Shown: positions 34,590 to 46,600 of the stretch, in pieces
How positions within the stretch are numbered: the stretch's first letter is position 1
Layout: each line of letters begins with the position of its first letter
From: Trochalopteron elliotii
Taxonomy: Eukaryota > Chordata > Aves > Passeriformes > Leiothrichidae
NCBI GenBank assembly: GCA_024734555.1
Contig: JANPWX010000443.1
Span: 1,474,493-1,538,492 of the forward strand
Direction of reading: 5' to 3'
DNA length: 64,000 nucleotides
Program-made: the position numbers and the translations under genes
The notes under the pieces: generated by a model
The model's database searches: none
Told to the model about the DNA's origin: nothing
What the model saw: the letters and a program-made list of their open reading frames with translations, nothing else

Positions 34590-35090
34590 TGAAAACTGGC
34601 ACAAAAAATCCTGTGACAAGGCTACAGAAGGAAACAGGAAAAAGGTTTCCACATGCCTTGAAATTTTGTCCTGCTCCAGGCCTAGGCAGAGCAGGAAGCT
34701 GCAGTGGTTGCTAGCTGGGTTTATGGCAGGGAAATTGCTGACACATGGCAGACACCAAATCAGATTGGCTACAAAACTCCTCAGGGGAGGAGCAGACACA
34801 GAGTTCAGAGGTGGGTTTTGGTGAGGTGGGTTTTGGTGAGGTGGAGGTGTGCTGGGCCTGCTGAAATGGGATGGCAGAGTCTGAGGGCACTGCAGGATAA
34901 AATGCAGGATGTCCTTCAGGCAGGAGCAGCTTTGCTTCTCCCTGAGCTCCCTGGCTGAACCTTTCCCCAGCCTGGTGTGCCAGAAACACAGCAAGTGCCA
35001 ATAAATTATCTCCTTTTGGATTTCCATACACAGAACTTGCTTTGGTGCTGTCTGGGCACTTGGGGAGCACAGTGCCAGCTCCAGAGTCAA
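34590..35090 (+). mobile_element. Possible second LTR-like element
   Basis: It has LTR-style layout: a TATA-like aggataaaatgcagg at about 34,894, an AATAAA at 35,000-35,005 in a C/T-rich context, and a short direct repeat gtgggttttggtgag twice at about 34,812. TGGCAC at 34,597 and GTGCCA ending at 35,077 could be its ends, but no target duplication is visible. Borders are approximate. Confidence 0.35.
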
Positions 35091-37879
35091 CAACAGAGGC
35101 CAGCAGGGGATCTGCACAGATCAGCACCTTGTGGCCTTACCTACAGATAAAGGAATATGGGAACAGCAGATAAAATCAAATAAGTGACATAAATCCCTGA
35201 GGTTATGGAAAAAAACCCTCAGATTTAACCCTTGCCCCTGCTTCATCACACACCTTTTTGTCTCACAGTGAAAAACTGCCCAAACACTGAGAGGACAAAC
35301 CAGCCTAAAAAACCTTATTTTCCCTCAAGCCAGGTTCTTCACCTTATCCTCTCCCCAGACACTGCACTTGCCCTCAGACCCCCCTTCAAGCTGCCAATTT
35401 CCTCACACAACCCAAGCCAGGGAGGCACTTCCATCTCTCTCAGCCTCATCCTTCAACCATTTGCCTTTTCCACAGTGTTTTAGATCCCCTGATGATTTCT
35501 TATTAGCCTCCAAAAGGCATTTAAAATCTGTTTTCCCAACCCATCCAGCACAATAAATTAGCAGGAATTAAATTAGCTATCAAAGGGCTAATAGACTTGT
35601 TCCTTCAGGGGCTAAATTAGTTATAGCAAACTTTATCTGGAAGGGGGAAGGTTTAAGAATTTATTCTTCCAGCAGCTTTTAGTCCTTATTACACACTCTG
35701 AAGCCTATCTGTGGCAGCCACTCAGGGGACCACAAGAATCAGCTGCTCAGCACAGATGGCCTTGCACTAAAAGTCAAAGAAAAGAGCATGAAAAACGTGG
35801 AAATACTTCAAACCCATTCCTGCAGGCAGCAGTTGCTGGCTGGAGTTACCTTTGTGGAGAGGTTTCTCTGCATTTGAAATGCTTCCTTCAGTGTTACTCA
35901 TGCAATTTTATTGTCCAAGAGTTTTGTTGTTGTTGTTTCTTGGCTTGGCTTTGTGTTTTAAGCAGGATTTCTGTTATCTCTCAAGTAAGCAAAATATATT
36001 TGCTTCATTGTGAAAGGATTAAGAGCTGAGACATTGTGTGATGTTAAAGCAGCATAGACTCTCCATCATACAATAAAAACTTAGCAACAAAAGCCCTCAA
36101 AAACTGATTATGAGAACAATTTTCCTCTGTATACAACAGCCCACTCCCCACTGGCAGCTGAGGGGATGAAAAAGCTGTACTGGACATGATTCCATCTGGG
36201 AAAAATGCTGGGTAAATAAATACCTGTTGAGTGAAGCCCCTTTCTGTTCCCTGAGCAAAGCAGAGTGTGGCATTCCTGGTCTGCTGCAGCCCAAATGCTG
36301 CTCCCAAATCCCAGCCCTGCACTCAGCACAGGCACTCCCAACACACCCACTAGGACAGAGGGGATGTGGAAACATCCCCCCCAAACCAGGGAGTGAAAAT
36401 ATCCATTGGGCTTCATCTGAAGGTGGAATCATAGGTGGGGAAACTTGAATTTCATCATTTTTAGGAAGAAATGGTTAAACAGTGCCCAGCAGAAACAGCC
36501 TGGGAGAGATATGTGAGTGTGCTCAGCCCCACAGGGGGTTTTGGGAGCCTCTCAGCACAGAACCAGCACACTGTGACTCTAAAAGAGGCCTCTAACATGA
36601 ACATCTAGGCAGTTTTAAGGAGCTCCATAATAAGGGGGATGTTATCCTTTTAGAAATCCTATGAAATGGAATTCTTTGAGGCCTGCAGGAAGCACTGGAG
36701 AATAATTTGTGCAACCCAAAAAATTAGCACAAAGACGAAAAAAGGCACTTTAAAGCCAAGACCTAGTGGCAGCTCCCTCAGGTGGGCTCTTTCAGGCATG
36801 CTGGGTACAACTTTCAGCAAAACCTCAACAACCAAGAGACCCAGAATGGCTTAAGGAAGAAAGAGTGGCAAATTGCAGCTGGTTATTATTGTCAGAAAGT
36901 TCAGTGTTTCCATGTGAAATCTGTGTTTCTTTTGGCTGTAGTTCATTCCACTGAATAAAACACAGTTTTTTGGGTTTTTTTTCCTAATTCATTTGAACTT
37001 CTGGCAGCTGCACTTCAGTTCACTGGCCAGGGTTTCGTGGCTGCTCTGCTCTCTCCAGTTCTCATTGTTGGATTGTTCAGGTCATATTATTTCACCCGAG
37101 ACAATATTAATAATGGCTGTGACAGTTCCCAGTGCTCAGACAGACATCTATCAAATTGATAGGCCCCTAATTCTGTGAATGTCTTCTCTTCCAATCAATG
37201 GGGTTTGTTCAAACAGGATTATCCAGTGGAATGAAGAAAAGGAGGCTCTGGGGAGCAGCTAAAATTGGTGCTGAGGGAGCTGCAAATCCCTGTGGTTCAG
37301 AATGTCCCAGCTGGGGACAGCAGAGTTCCCTTCACCTCCAGGAAAGGACAAGAGCTGAGGATATCTGAGAAGTGATTCCTCCTCTCTGGAATTGCACCTT
37401 GGCTCTCCAGCCAGCAGCACACTGCCCGTGCAGCCCCAGTGCAAATTAAAGGCTGCACCTCCAAGTAAATGAGGAAAACAATTTGTTTGAAAGAAGGAGG
37501 TGAATTACAACTTGATTAAAACCACATAAGGAGGCTGGAGGAGGAAGGCTGAGCTCCTTCAGGAAGAAGACATTAGGGTACCATACATCAAGAGCACAGG
37601 AATTTCCATCAGCTATTCCCAGGGGGGCACAGCTCTCCTCAGGTACACAGCTTCACAAAGACACCTCTTGCCCACAGCACACAATTCACTCACTCCAAAG
37701 CCAGTTTGTATTAGAAACAAACAAAAATAAGGGACAGAGATTGGAGGGGAGCACAGCAGCAGCAGCTCCTGGGAGATTTCAGTGGCAGCAGAGGGAACAA
37801 GATGTGCCATGTACACAGCAGGAAAGGCACCCCTGACCCCCAGCCCAGCACTGAGAGATGGGACTTCAAAAAGGGGGTG

Positions 37880-38640
37880 CAAAAATAATCCAAGCACGGA
37901 GCCTTAAGTCAAAGCTTGAGCAAAAATAGGTCACAGTTCAAGCTGAACTTAGAGTTTATTGACGTCTCAGCTGAAGTCAGGGTAAAAGGAGTTGGAGTCT
38001 TAAGTCTAAGTTGAAGCTATTGAAGCCATTGAAGCCATTGAAGTCAGATATTATTCTCACAGCACAGTGTTATGTACTTGTCACAGCTCAAAACAGGCCA
38101 CAGCCCTGAACAGTCACAAGATTTTTCCCACAAACCACAGGCAGCCTATTGCTCACACTATTTGGCAGCTTTTACAAAATTACACAGTTTTAAAGACCTT
38201 GATAGTTCCATATGCAGCTCCCTTCTGGCTCTTTTTCATATCTGTGCTCTCTCTGCACCACAGCCTGTACCCAACCAAGGCTGAGATATCTCAATGCACA
38301 GGTTGCACCGTGCTCCCTTCTTTATCTGTTTTCCTTACCTTACTTTCCTTATCTGTTTTCCAACTCTTATCTGTTTTCTTGCCTGCTTTCCCCTCAGGGA
38401 AAAGCACAATGTCCATGCTGGAAGCAGGCAGTGCTGCAGGAAAGTGGATAAAAGCATAAAAGCAAGGAGAGTGTCGGCCTTCAGCAGCACAGAGAGTCTC
38501 ACCAAGAACTTGCTTAGGAGCTGCTTTTCAACAGCCAAGTCACACTCAGTAATCAATAACCCAATGTTTGTGGCCTACAAAAGGTCAGTAATAATCAGGT
38601 TACCTTGTTCTGCATCTCTCCTGCAAGGAAAGGGTGAGGA
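37880..38640. repeat. Possible LTR-like or other interspersed repeat
   Basis: A block unlike its surroundings, with four tandem 9-mers of ttgaagcca type at 38,011-38,046, a reverse-strand AATAAA near 37,955, pyrimidine-rich repeats of ttatctgttttc near 38,325-38,375, and a TATA-like ataaaagcataaaagc at about 38,448. Family, strand and ends could not be fixed. Confidence 0.3.
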
Positions 38641-38870
38641 AATTGTGTTTGTTCAGGCTGGAAAAGAAAGGCTTTGGGCCTAACTGGGGCCTTCCCAGGC
38701 CTGAGGGGAGCCACAAGAAAGATGGAGAGGGATTTTGGGGAAGGTGACAGGAGTTACAGGACAAGGAGGGCTGGATTGCAACTTAAAAAGAGCAACTTTA
38801 GATTAGATATCAGGAGAAGTGAAGGTGGTGAGGCCCTGGCACAGGTTGCCCAGAGGAGTTGTGGACTTTC
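38633..38870 (+). mobile_element. CR1 LINE fragment, internal 3' part
   Basis: Sense CR1: gttcaggctggaaaagaaag, ggcctgaggggagccacaag, attagatatcaggagaagtg and ggccctggcacaggttgccc. The extreme 3' tail is missing. Confidence 0.8.
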
Positions 38871-40799
38871 TGTGGGAAATGGATTTGGCTAGGATTTCAC
38901 TCCCTGCAGCTTGACTAAATCATGAACCTTCTGGTCATTCCCAGTTTATTACTGTCCAAGCTTGTCTCATCCCTGTTTAGGTTATCACATTAATGTTTAA
39001 GGCTGTTTTTATCCAAAGCATTTGTTGTTGATGGCCTTCTTTCCTTACCTTCAGGGCTTTCAATTGCACAATGTAGGGTGTACCTGGAAATTCCAAAACA
39101 AATCTGTCTGGAGTGATAGATTACAAATGAAAAATGAGTGATCTGGAATATCTTAATAGTTTATTTCCACCGTGCTTCCTGCCATGTGCCTCTGCATGTC
39201 CCATACATGTATCCAAATGGATCAAAGTGTCAGTCAGCATATTCAATAAATGCAATTTTTCCTTTTGGTGTTGACAGCAAGGACATCATCAAAAATGCTG
39301 AAAATGCTTTATTGAACAGCAAGAATTAAGTGGTGATGATTGAAAGCTGCCTTACACAGAGCAGGAGGTATTTGATTTTAATCAGCCAGGAAGGAAATGG
39401 TGAAATAAATGAACACAGTCTGCTATATTCAGACTATGGATTCTCTGGGGAAAGGGGAGAGTGCTCTGCTTCTCCAAGGTTTACAGCCTCACAGTGCCCT
39501 TTTTGGTGACCTGATCCCTGCTTTGTGAGAGCTTTCCTCTCTTCCACCCCTGCAGCAGGATGGAGATGTGCTCCTGCAGCTCTGAAATCCCTGGAAGTTG
39601 TGCTGGTGAATCCAACTTGGGCAGGAATTGGGTCCTCACTCATGCTGGGTCAGGGTAAAAAACCTCCAAATCACCCCTGTCCTGGCATTGCCAGCACTCA
39701 GATGCCAGGACAGGAGCCAGGGCAGGAAAAGGAAAGGGGGGATGGCCTTCCTGGCCATGGGAAGGTGGCAGGTGGCCCCTGGAGGGACAGCTGGGCTGTG
39801 GCTGTCACAGCACGGCCAGGACTGACCACAGCACCCACACCCCTGCCCACAGCACATTCCAAAGGGTGTGCCAGGCAAATTTCTCAGGATACAACAACCT
39901 GAGAGCTGACAAGGACCTCGAGGAGTCTCTTGTGATGTCCTTATAACTGCTCTGTGCTCCAGCATTCAAGGGATTCACCAACAAGTTATTTAACCCATAA
40001 CTGTGTGGAAATTTGGAGTAGAAGAACTTGGATTAAAATTCCTGATGATGAAATCCTGATCAGTTCTGCTTTGCCTCTGGTGCACTCTCCCAGCCTCTGA
40101 AGCTCAGGGTAAGGCACTAAAAGAACTCATTTTTCATGAGAGACCACTGCTTTTCTCTTTGCTGTTTTCACACCCAGTCAGGGCTGCAATGAACTGTCCT
40201 GGGGAAGGATATTGGCTCAAAGCCTTTATTTCCTGAGGGATTTAAATCATTTGGACCAGTAGGAACACAAGGTGTTAGTGTTTTATGTTCTGCAAGGTGA
40301 GGTGTATATAAACAGATGGTTTTTGGAATGCTCATCAGCACTTGATGCTTTCTGCTCTGCTACAACTTTGCTTCCATGACCCATGAACTGTAACAATTAC
40401 AGATCTTTTAAACCCTGCTCTGAAACTCCTGGGATCATAAAAGGGGATTTAAAAGAAAAAAAATCTTTTTTTCTTTCTGTTCATTTAGTTAATCTGTTGT
40501 TTGGGTTTTTTTAGTTTATATTGCTCGAATTTTTCTATTCAAACTTTTCTAATTTGTATTGAGAAATTTAGACATAATGAGAAGTGAAGAGACAGGTAAA
40601 TGACACAGTTTTGGGCTCATCAGCCCTGGACCTGTCCTAGGATGTTAAGCAAGGCTTTGGGAGCACTTTGCTAAATTTTCATGAAATGGCAGGTTCAAAG
40701 GCATCTTTGTAAGTAATTGGAAATTGATTTCATGACACTTTGATACTGAGCTCCCTGGTGGCAGCTGTTATTTTACATTTCAGAATGGATGGCATTCAG

Positions 40800-40965
40800 A
40801 GGCCCTGGCACAGGTTTTTCAGAGAAGCTGTGGCTGCCCCTGGATCCCTGCAAGTGTCCAAGGCCAGGTTGGATGGAGCTTTGAGTAACCCATGGCAGGG
40901 GGTAGGATTAGAGGGGTTTTTCTGTCTCATCCACCCTAAACCATTCTGTGGTTCTGTGATCTCCT
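40800..40965 (+). mobile_element. CR1 LINE 3'-end fragment
   Basis: Sense CR1: aggccctggcacaggttttt, gtccaaggccaggttggatg, cccatggcagggggtagga, then ccctaaaccattctgtggtt and the ttctgtgat tail. Confidence 0.88.
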
Positions 40966-41529
40966 TTAAATCTCTTCGCAGCAAAACGACTCAAACATCA
41001 CCAGCACATTCTTGCTCCTGGATGCACTTTAAATAAAATCATCAAGGCTCCCCAGAATTACCTCATACTTCCCTGGGATCCCAGAGCCAGAGCATTAAAA
41101 TAATGAAATGAAAAGTTATGAGAGCAGAACCAACTTCCTGTTCAGAAAGAATAAATCAGTGTCTGTGCCTTTCTCTCGTGGCTGACCCAGCACTCAGGTC
41201 TAGAGCAGCACAGCCTCTGAGCCTGTTCCCAGGAGAGACTCCAGCAGCTCCTAATTACATCTGCAAGAGGTGGGTGGTAACTTTAGCAGGAGCTGGTAAC
41301 TGAGAGGTCTGCCCACGGGACTGGAGCAATTTCCCATCTCAGCCTCTCTCTCTGATGCTGAATTCTGGGAAGAGAGCCTGGCCCTGGAGTGCTTCGTGTT
41401 GTGATTTCAGCATAGCTGATTTCAACACTCCTTAGGGTCTGATTCTTTGGGGAAAGCCTGTTTGCCTTTCCTGTTTCCAGCTACAGACCCACAGCAGTGC
41501 CCAGCTGCTCTCTGCTCTTGGCTTGGCCA

Positions 41530-41770
41530 GGTCAGGGTCAGTAGGGTGGTCAGTGAGGGTAAGGTGGTCAGTAAAGGTGAGATGGTCAGTAAAGGTAAGG
41601 TGGGTCAGTAAGGGTAAAGTGGTCAGTGAGGATAAGGTGGTCAGTAAAGGTGAGGTGGTTATTAAGGATAAGGTGGTCAGTAAGCATGAGGTGGTCAGTA
41701 AAGAGGTCAGTGAGGGTAAGTTGGTCAGTGAGGATAAGTTGGTCAGTAAAGATAAGGTGCTCAGTAAGGC
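41530..41770. repeat. 18-bp minisatellite, about 13-14 units
   Basis: Units of ggtcagtgagggtaaggt type run nearly uninterrupted. Twelve copies retain GGTCAGT exactly, and two more are diverged. Because 18 is a multiple of three, two frames read through it as 6-residue repeats (VVSKGE or similar). That is a consequence of the array and not evidence of coding. Confidence 0.92.
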
Positions 41771-43383
41771 TGGTCCCTCAGGCTCTGTTCCCCCTCTGCT
41801 CTAGCTCCCTGCCTCATTTCCAAGAACATGGTGTTCTCTCACACATATCCTCAGCTTAAAAGAATATATTTAATCCTTTGTGTTCAACCTTCCACTCCCA
41901 GACACAACAGGAGTTCTTTATAATGATGATGCATTATAGGATATCTGGATTAATTTCTAGACCTGAGGTAGACCACTATCCTCAGTCCACAGAAAGCCTT
42001 CATGTTTTCTGTTCTGATCCCCTCCATAGCAAAGATTCCTGTTCTCTGCCATGTACAGCACACAATGTTCTGTTTCCCTGTTTCAAAGCCCTGGTTGTGT
42101 TGCTGTTTCTGTGTAAACCACATCATCTCTCTCTGAACCTGTTAAAAGCTCTTTGCTGTGTGTTGTTGAATTTCCCTCCTGATCCTGGGCTGTGTTTATG
42201 GAGGGGTTTGTCAGAGTCTGCTCTGTTCCCAGTGCTGGGGTGGATCCCACTGACTGGATCTGAGCATGTAAATACTGCTCTGCTTCTCCAAAATTCAATA
42301 TTTCCTGAGGGTGACCATCCAGCTGATACCTCTTTGCAGTGCCCCACTGCCTTTTCCTGTCACTGCTCTAGAAAACCCTCTGAAGCCAGATCCTGTAATA
42401 CATTTAAAACCTTATGATTTTGCTGGTGCAGTATTTTGATAACCAGTTTTGGCTGCTAAGCTGTGGGAGAGGCAAGGACAGCCCTAAGGGAGAGTCTGGA
42501 AACTTTCTAGGCTGGTGATTTCTCATGCCTGGGTGCAGTACAGATGTTGAACAGACCTTTCTGCTGGTAAGTCAGGGCACTGCAGAGCCCTGCAGGGCTG
42601 AGCTCTCCTCCCTCCTCCCTTCCACTGAACCCACCTGCCCCTGCAGCCAGCACACAGCAGAGAATTTATTGAGTGCCTCTGGAATGAGGCAATTCTCTTA
42701 ATTGGCTTCATTTTCAGGCCTGTCATTCTCCCCCTGCACTGTTGGTGGCACAGCAATTTGTGCTGGGTGGGAACAGAAGCCCCAGGAGTGGACAGCAGAG
42801 CAGTCAAAGGCAAGGACAGACACCTCTCAAAGATAATTGCATCCAGATATCCTGAGAGCCTTTACAGCTCCCTTGTCAGCTTCCACAGGTCCTTCCCTCC
42901 TGTGGCTTTGCTCTGAGGAGCCTCTGTAAAGCAACAGGACATCCCCAAACAATGCCAGCAGTGAGACAAAAGTCTCCTTTCCTTTTCATGATTTGTCTCC
43001 CCAGTGCTCCCCAAGATCTTTTTTAATCATTATTTTTTTTATTTCTGAGGGTCAAAATGATTTGGGGTGGCTCAGCTTTTCCCATGTACAAAGCTCATTA
43101 ATGAGCACTTGGACATTGGTGGGGCTTTTTCATTCAGTTGTGGGATTTGTTTTCCTTTTCTTTGGATGTTCATCCCTGTGTCATTTCCCACAATGAATTT
43201 GGGGTCTCAGCTTGGATATATTTTGATTAAATGCAGTGGCAGTCAATAATTGTGAGCTGTTGTGGATACAGAGTTCCTAGATGAGAAAATCACACTCTAT
43301 TTTTGATGCACCAAACTCGTGATATTCAGTATAACATTATGTCTTATTTACATACCCAAATCCACAAATGCACTCAAAAATGT

Positions 43384-43451
43384 TTTATTTCTGTTTCAAT
43401 ATCTCTTTGACCAGTAAAAAAAAAATAGAATTTCCATAAGCAGGATTTATT
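43384..43451 (-). terminator. Poly(A) signals of the LRR gene
   Basis: On the - strand AATAAA occurs at 43,451-43,446 and 43,389-43,384, about 55 and 120 bases past the stop codon. The second is followed by the T/G-rich catttttgagtgcatttgtg. The transcript end is expected near 43,365. Confidence 0.6.
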
Positions 43452-43506
43452 GTCTCTTTAAAGCAAGGTGATTGTAGCACAGTTGTGATCCTACAAAAAT
43501 ACAGTG

Positions 43507-43618
43507 CTAGAGTATAGTACACATTCTGTAAAAAAACCTGACAGCAGGGGGTGAGCAGTCCTCTGGCAGTTTTGGGATACCATCCAGCATTTTCAGGTTT
43601 GGCAAATTGGAGAACACA
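43507..43618 (-). CDS. LRR gene terminal coding exon
   Basis: The acceptor (minus strand) is ctctttgtaag. It encodes (L)[18 protein letters not shown] and ends [10 protein letters not shown] before a TAG at 43,507-43,509. The LxxLDG pattern after a YRxLVF junction is the classic LRR C-cap ending. A possible but poor donor (cag|gttttt) at 43,538 could instead splice onward. The stop and poly(A) signals just beyond make a terminal exon likelier. Confidence 0.75.
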
Positions 43619-46600
43619 CTTACAAAGAGACAAAAGAGAAAACAGAAATTGAGAAAAATAATCCTGAGAAATGTTGAGAACAAAAGAGACACTGATAAAA
43701 AAGAAACAGTGGATTCAAACATATCTAAAATAGATTTGGGTTGTTGAAAATCTTGATTTGCCTTTTGTTGCAGAATTTATCTGATAAAGAGCTAATTAAA
43801 ACTCTCAGATTTCACTCTATTGCACCTCTTTTATATCCTCAGACTCAATAAAGATAAAGCACTTCAAGAATCTGTCTTCCAACACTGAGAATGAACATAA
43901 TACCAGAGTTATACCAAACAGTAATATTTAATTGCCCTAAGAACTGGCAGGTTGAGAGCAGAAACACAGTGAGGAATTGTTAAAAGGTAATTTTCTGCTT
44001 TTTTTTCTCCTGGACTTTTAGACATGCAAATAAGATGTGAAATCCATCATTTAAAAGTTACTTTTCCCCTTCCATGCTGATATCTGCCTCCCTGCCTTTG
44101 GAAAGCACCAGCATCACCACCCCACTGCCAAAGGGATGCCCACAAGACTCAAGGGAAAACATACTGGAAACTCAGAAAGATGTTCATTAAAAACTTCTTT
44201 TTAGCTTCTCCTTTCTTTTTTCCCCCTCCCAGGAAGTGATGGGAAGAGATGTGTCCCATTCCAGACACACTCTGCAAGGTTTATCTTCAAAATATCAGCA
44301 CCTGGCTGTGTTTGTAGTAGGGAAAAACATGCAACCATGCAGATTTTCTAAGAGTGAGACTTAGAATAGATCATATTCTCATGAATTTTCTTGGATTCTA
44401 ATGTCTTGGATTAGAATTTCCATTTCCAGTGGAAATTCTGAGGCTGCTCTGTTAAATCTCCAGCACATCCCCAAGCCTGCAGCACAACTTTCACAGAGGG
44501 GCTGCTCCAGGCAGAGCAGCTTCCCCAGCCCTGCCACAGGGACAGGGGGGAATCCAGAAAAATCAAATGAAGGGAACTTAATTTTCTCCTGCTTTTGCCT
44601 CCCATCTTTCAAGGCATCCTCCTGATTCCATCTCTGACATGTAATGCAATTTAGGCTCCTTGCAGAACCCACCAAGGATACAATGAGACTGAAGAGAGTT
44701 TGAGTAATAGGTAGTTTCTATTAATAAAAGAGAATCTAATTTATCTGCCCTGCTCACTGTCTCTAAACTTGATCCATGGGCTCAGCTCAGTTCCAGAACT
44801 GGCAGTCATGCCATTAAAAACCATCATAGGCAGTTTCTGAATATTTTGGGGCTTTTATCACATAATAACTCACTAACCCACATTCCTGGGGCATTGAAAC
44901 TGTGGGAAATTGAAAAGCTTCTTTAGAAAGCTTGGTGGATTTGAGATCCTGTTCCTTTGAAACTCTGACAAACACTTTTTTGTGTGTTTATCACTTGTGT
45001 TAGCCACAAGGGGGTCAGACTTACAGCTGTCTGTATCTTTCCTGGAACTCACAGGGATTCCTCTTGAGGATGAGGGATTCCAGTGGAGTGTGCCTGAAGT
45101 CTGAAATCCCACTTAGGGTCGTGATGTTATTTTCAGCCAGAGATAAGTGCTGAATCTGAGGGATCTTTGGCAGCTGTTTGAAGGATGTAAAGTGGTTTTT
45201 ATTTACATTTAGCTCTCTGCATCTGTAAAGTACAAAGTGTATGGCATCACTATCACATCTGGGACAGAATCCCTCCAGCAGGGATGGGGTTTACACACTG
45301 GTTTTACATTTGTGCTATTTTTGCCTACTCATGGACTGCCAGATCAGATCCCTACACTTTATATTCCCTAATTCCTTTCTGTTGTACAACAGATGCATCA
45401 TTATTTTTGTTCTCAATTCTACAGCTCTCCATACACCTAAATACACCACAGCAGAGTAGCAACAGATGGATGGTAAAATAAATTTATAGTTGTCATGGTC
45501 ATGCTTGGCCTCTCTGCTTGGGTTATGTTCCACTGTCTCTTCACAGAGATTCCTTCTGTGTTCAACAACTTCCCCTTTTGGCACAGATCTCCCTGAAGCT
45601 GACAGGACTCATTAATTATTCCCCAGGAATAAAGGGGACATCATCTGATCTCCTCAGTGGATATTTCCAGCCTGGGGATGAACAGCAATAAACTGATGGA
45701 TTCTCAATCCAATACCCCCCCAAAGAGCAGATTTGGCAGCTCTCAAGAGCCTGCTCCAGCTGTCCCTTCAGTAAAATTCTGATTTCTGTGATATTGCACA
45801 AAAATAGAAACAGGACATTTTGTCTACCTTGGCAACCTGATGGCACTTAGGTCTGTCAAAGAATTGTCCACCAACCAAAGCTTCTCCACCCGAATTAATC
45901 TTCGGAGGATTCTTTTGAAATTTTCCACCTGGTAAAGGTCACCCAGGTCCTGGAAGGAAAGGTTCAACTCCTGGGAAGGCAAAAAAAAAGGAGAAATCAC
46001 TTTTTTTTTTTTTTTTCTTTCTTGCTTTGTAATAGCTCTATCATTAAATAGAGAATTAGTCAGAGGTAGTTAAAATGAGAATACATTTTTTGCTGCTGCT
46101 CTTATAATAACTGGTGGTATCAAGAGCCAAATTCACCTCAGATGAATCACCTCATAGTGATGGACTCCTTAATTCTTTGAAAGGAAGAAAGAAACCATCT
46201 CTCAAGCATGAATTTTGGTGTCCATCTCCTCCTTTGTCTATGAGTGGGGTACTAGTGCGTGGGGAGGGAGCAGGACTAAGTGATTGTGGCTTATTGGTTT
46301 GGCTTCTAAAGTCATCTGGCACCAAAATGCTGCACATCAGCCAGGTATGAATATTCATAGAGTCCTCACAGAATGGTCTGGGTTGGCAGGGAATTTAAAA
46401 TTCATCCAATTCCACCCCCTGCCACAGCCAGGGACACCTTCCTTGTAACAGGTTTTAACCTATTCAGTGCAGTGAGCAGCCAGCACATCATTATTTGGCT
46501 TCTTTACAACTACAGTCCAAAGTGTAAATGAGAAAGTTTTACAGCACAGTTTTCCCAGTTCTCTTGCAGCCTCTTTTCCCATTTCTCTGTGTCAGTTACT

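Larger units (their letters stand above)
27001..43364. other. Gene-poor spacer between the convergent genes
   Basis: No exon with convincing splice context and coding character was found here. The spacer carries the CpG island, microsatellites, CR1 copies, LTRs and minisatellite listed separately. The remaining stretches (for example 27.2-27.7, 30.1-32.9, 35.2-37.8, 39.0-40.7 and 41.8-43.3 kb) are AT-moderate sequence in which I recognise nothing. Open frames in them are uninterrupted by chance. Confidence 0.6.

Noticed and set aside
34557..35127. 186-codon - strand frame with Pro-rich repeats
   Set aside because: It lies in an LTR-like block and includes a 15-bp direct repeat; no coding evidence.
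41523..41804. Repeat protein frame VVSKGE-type
   Set aside because: The 18-bp tandem array opens the frame mechanically; there is no start context, splicing or homology.
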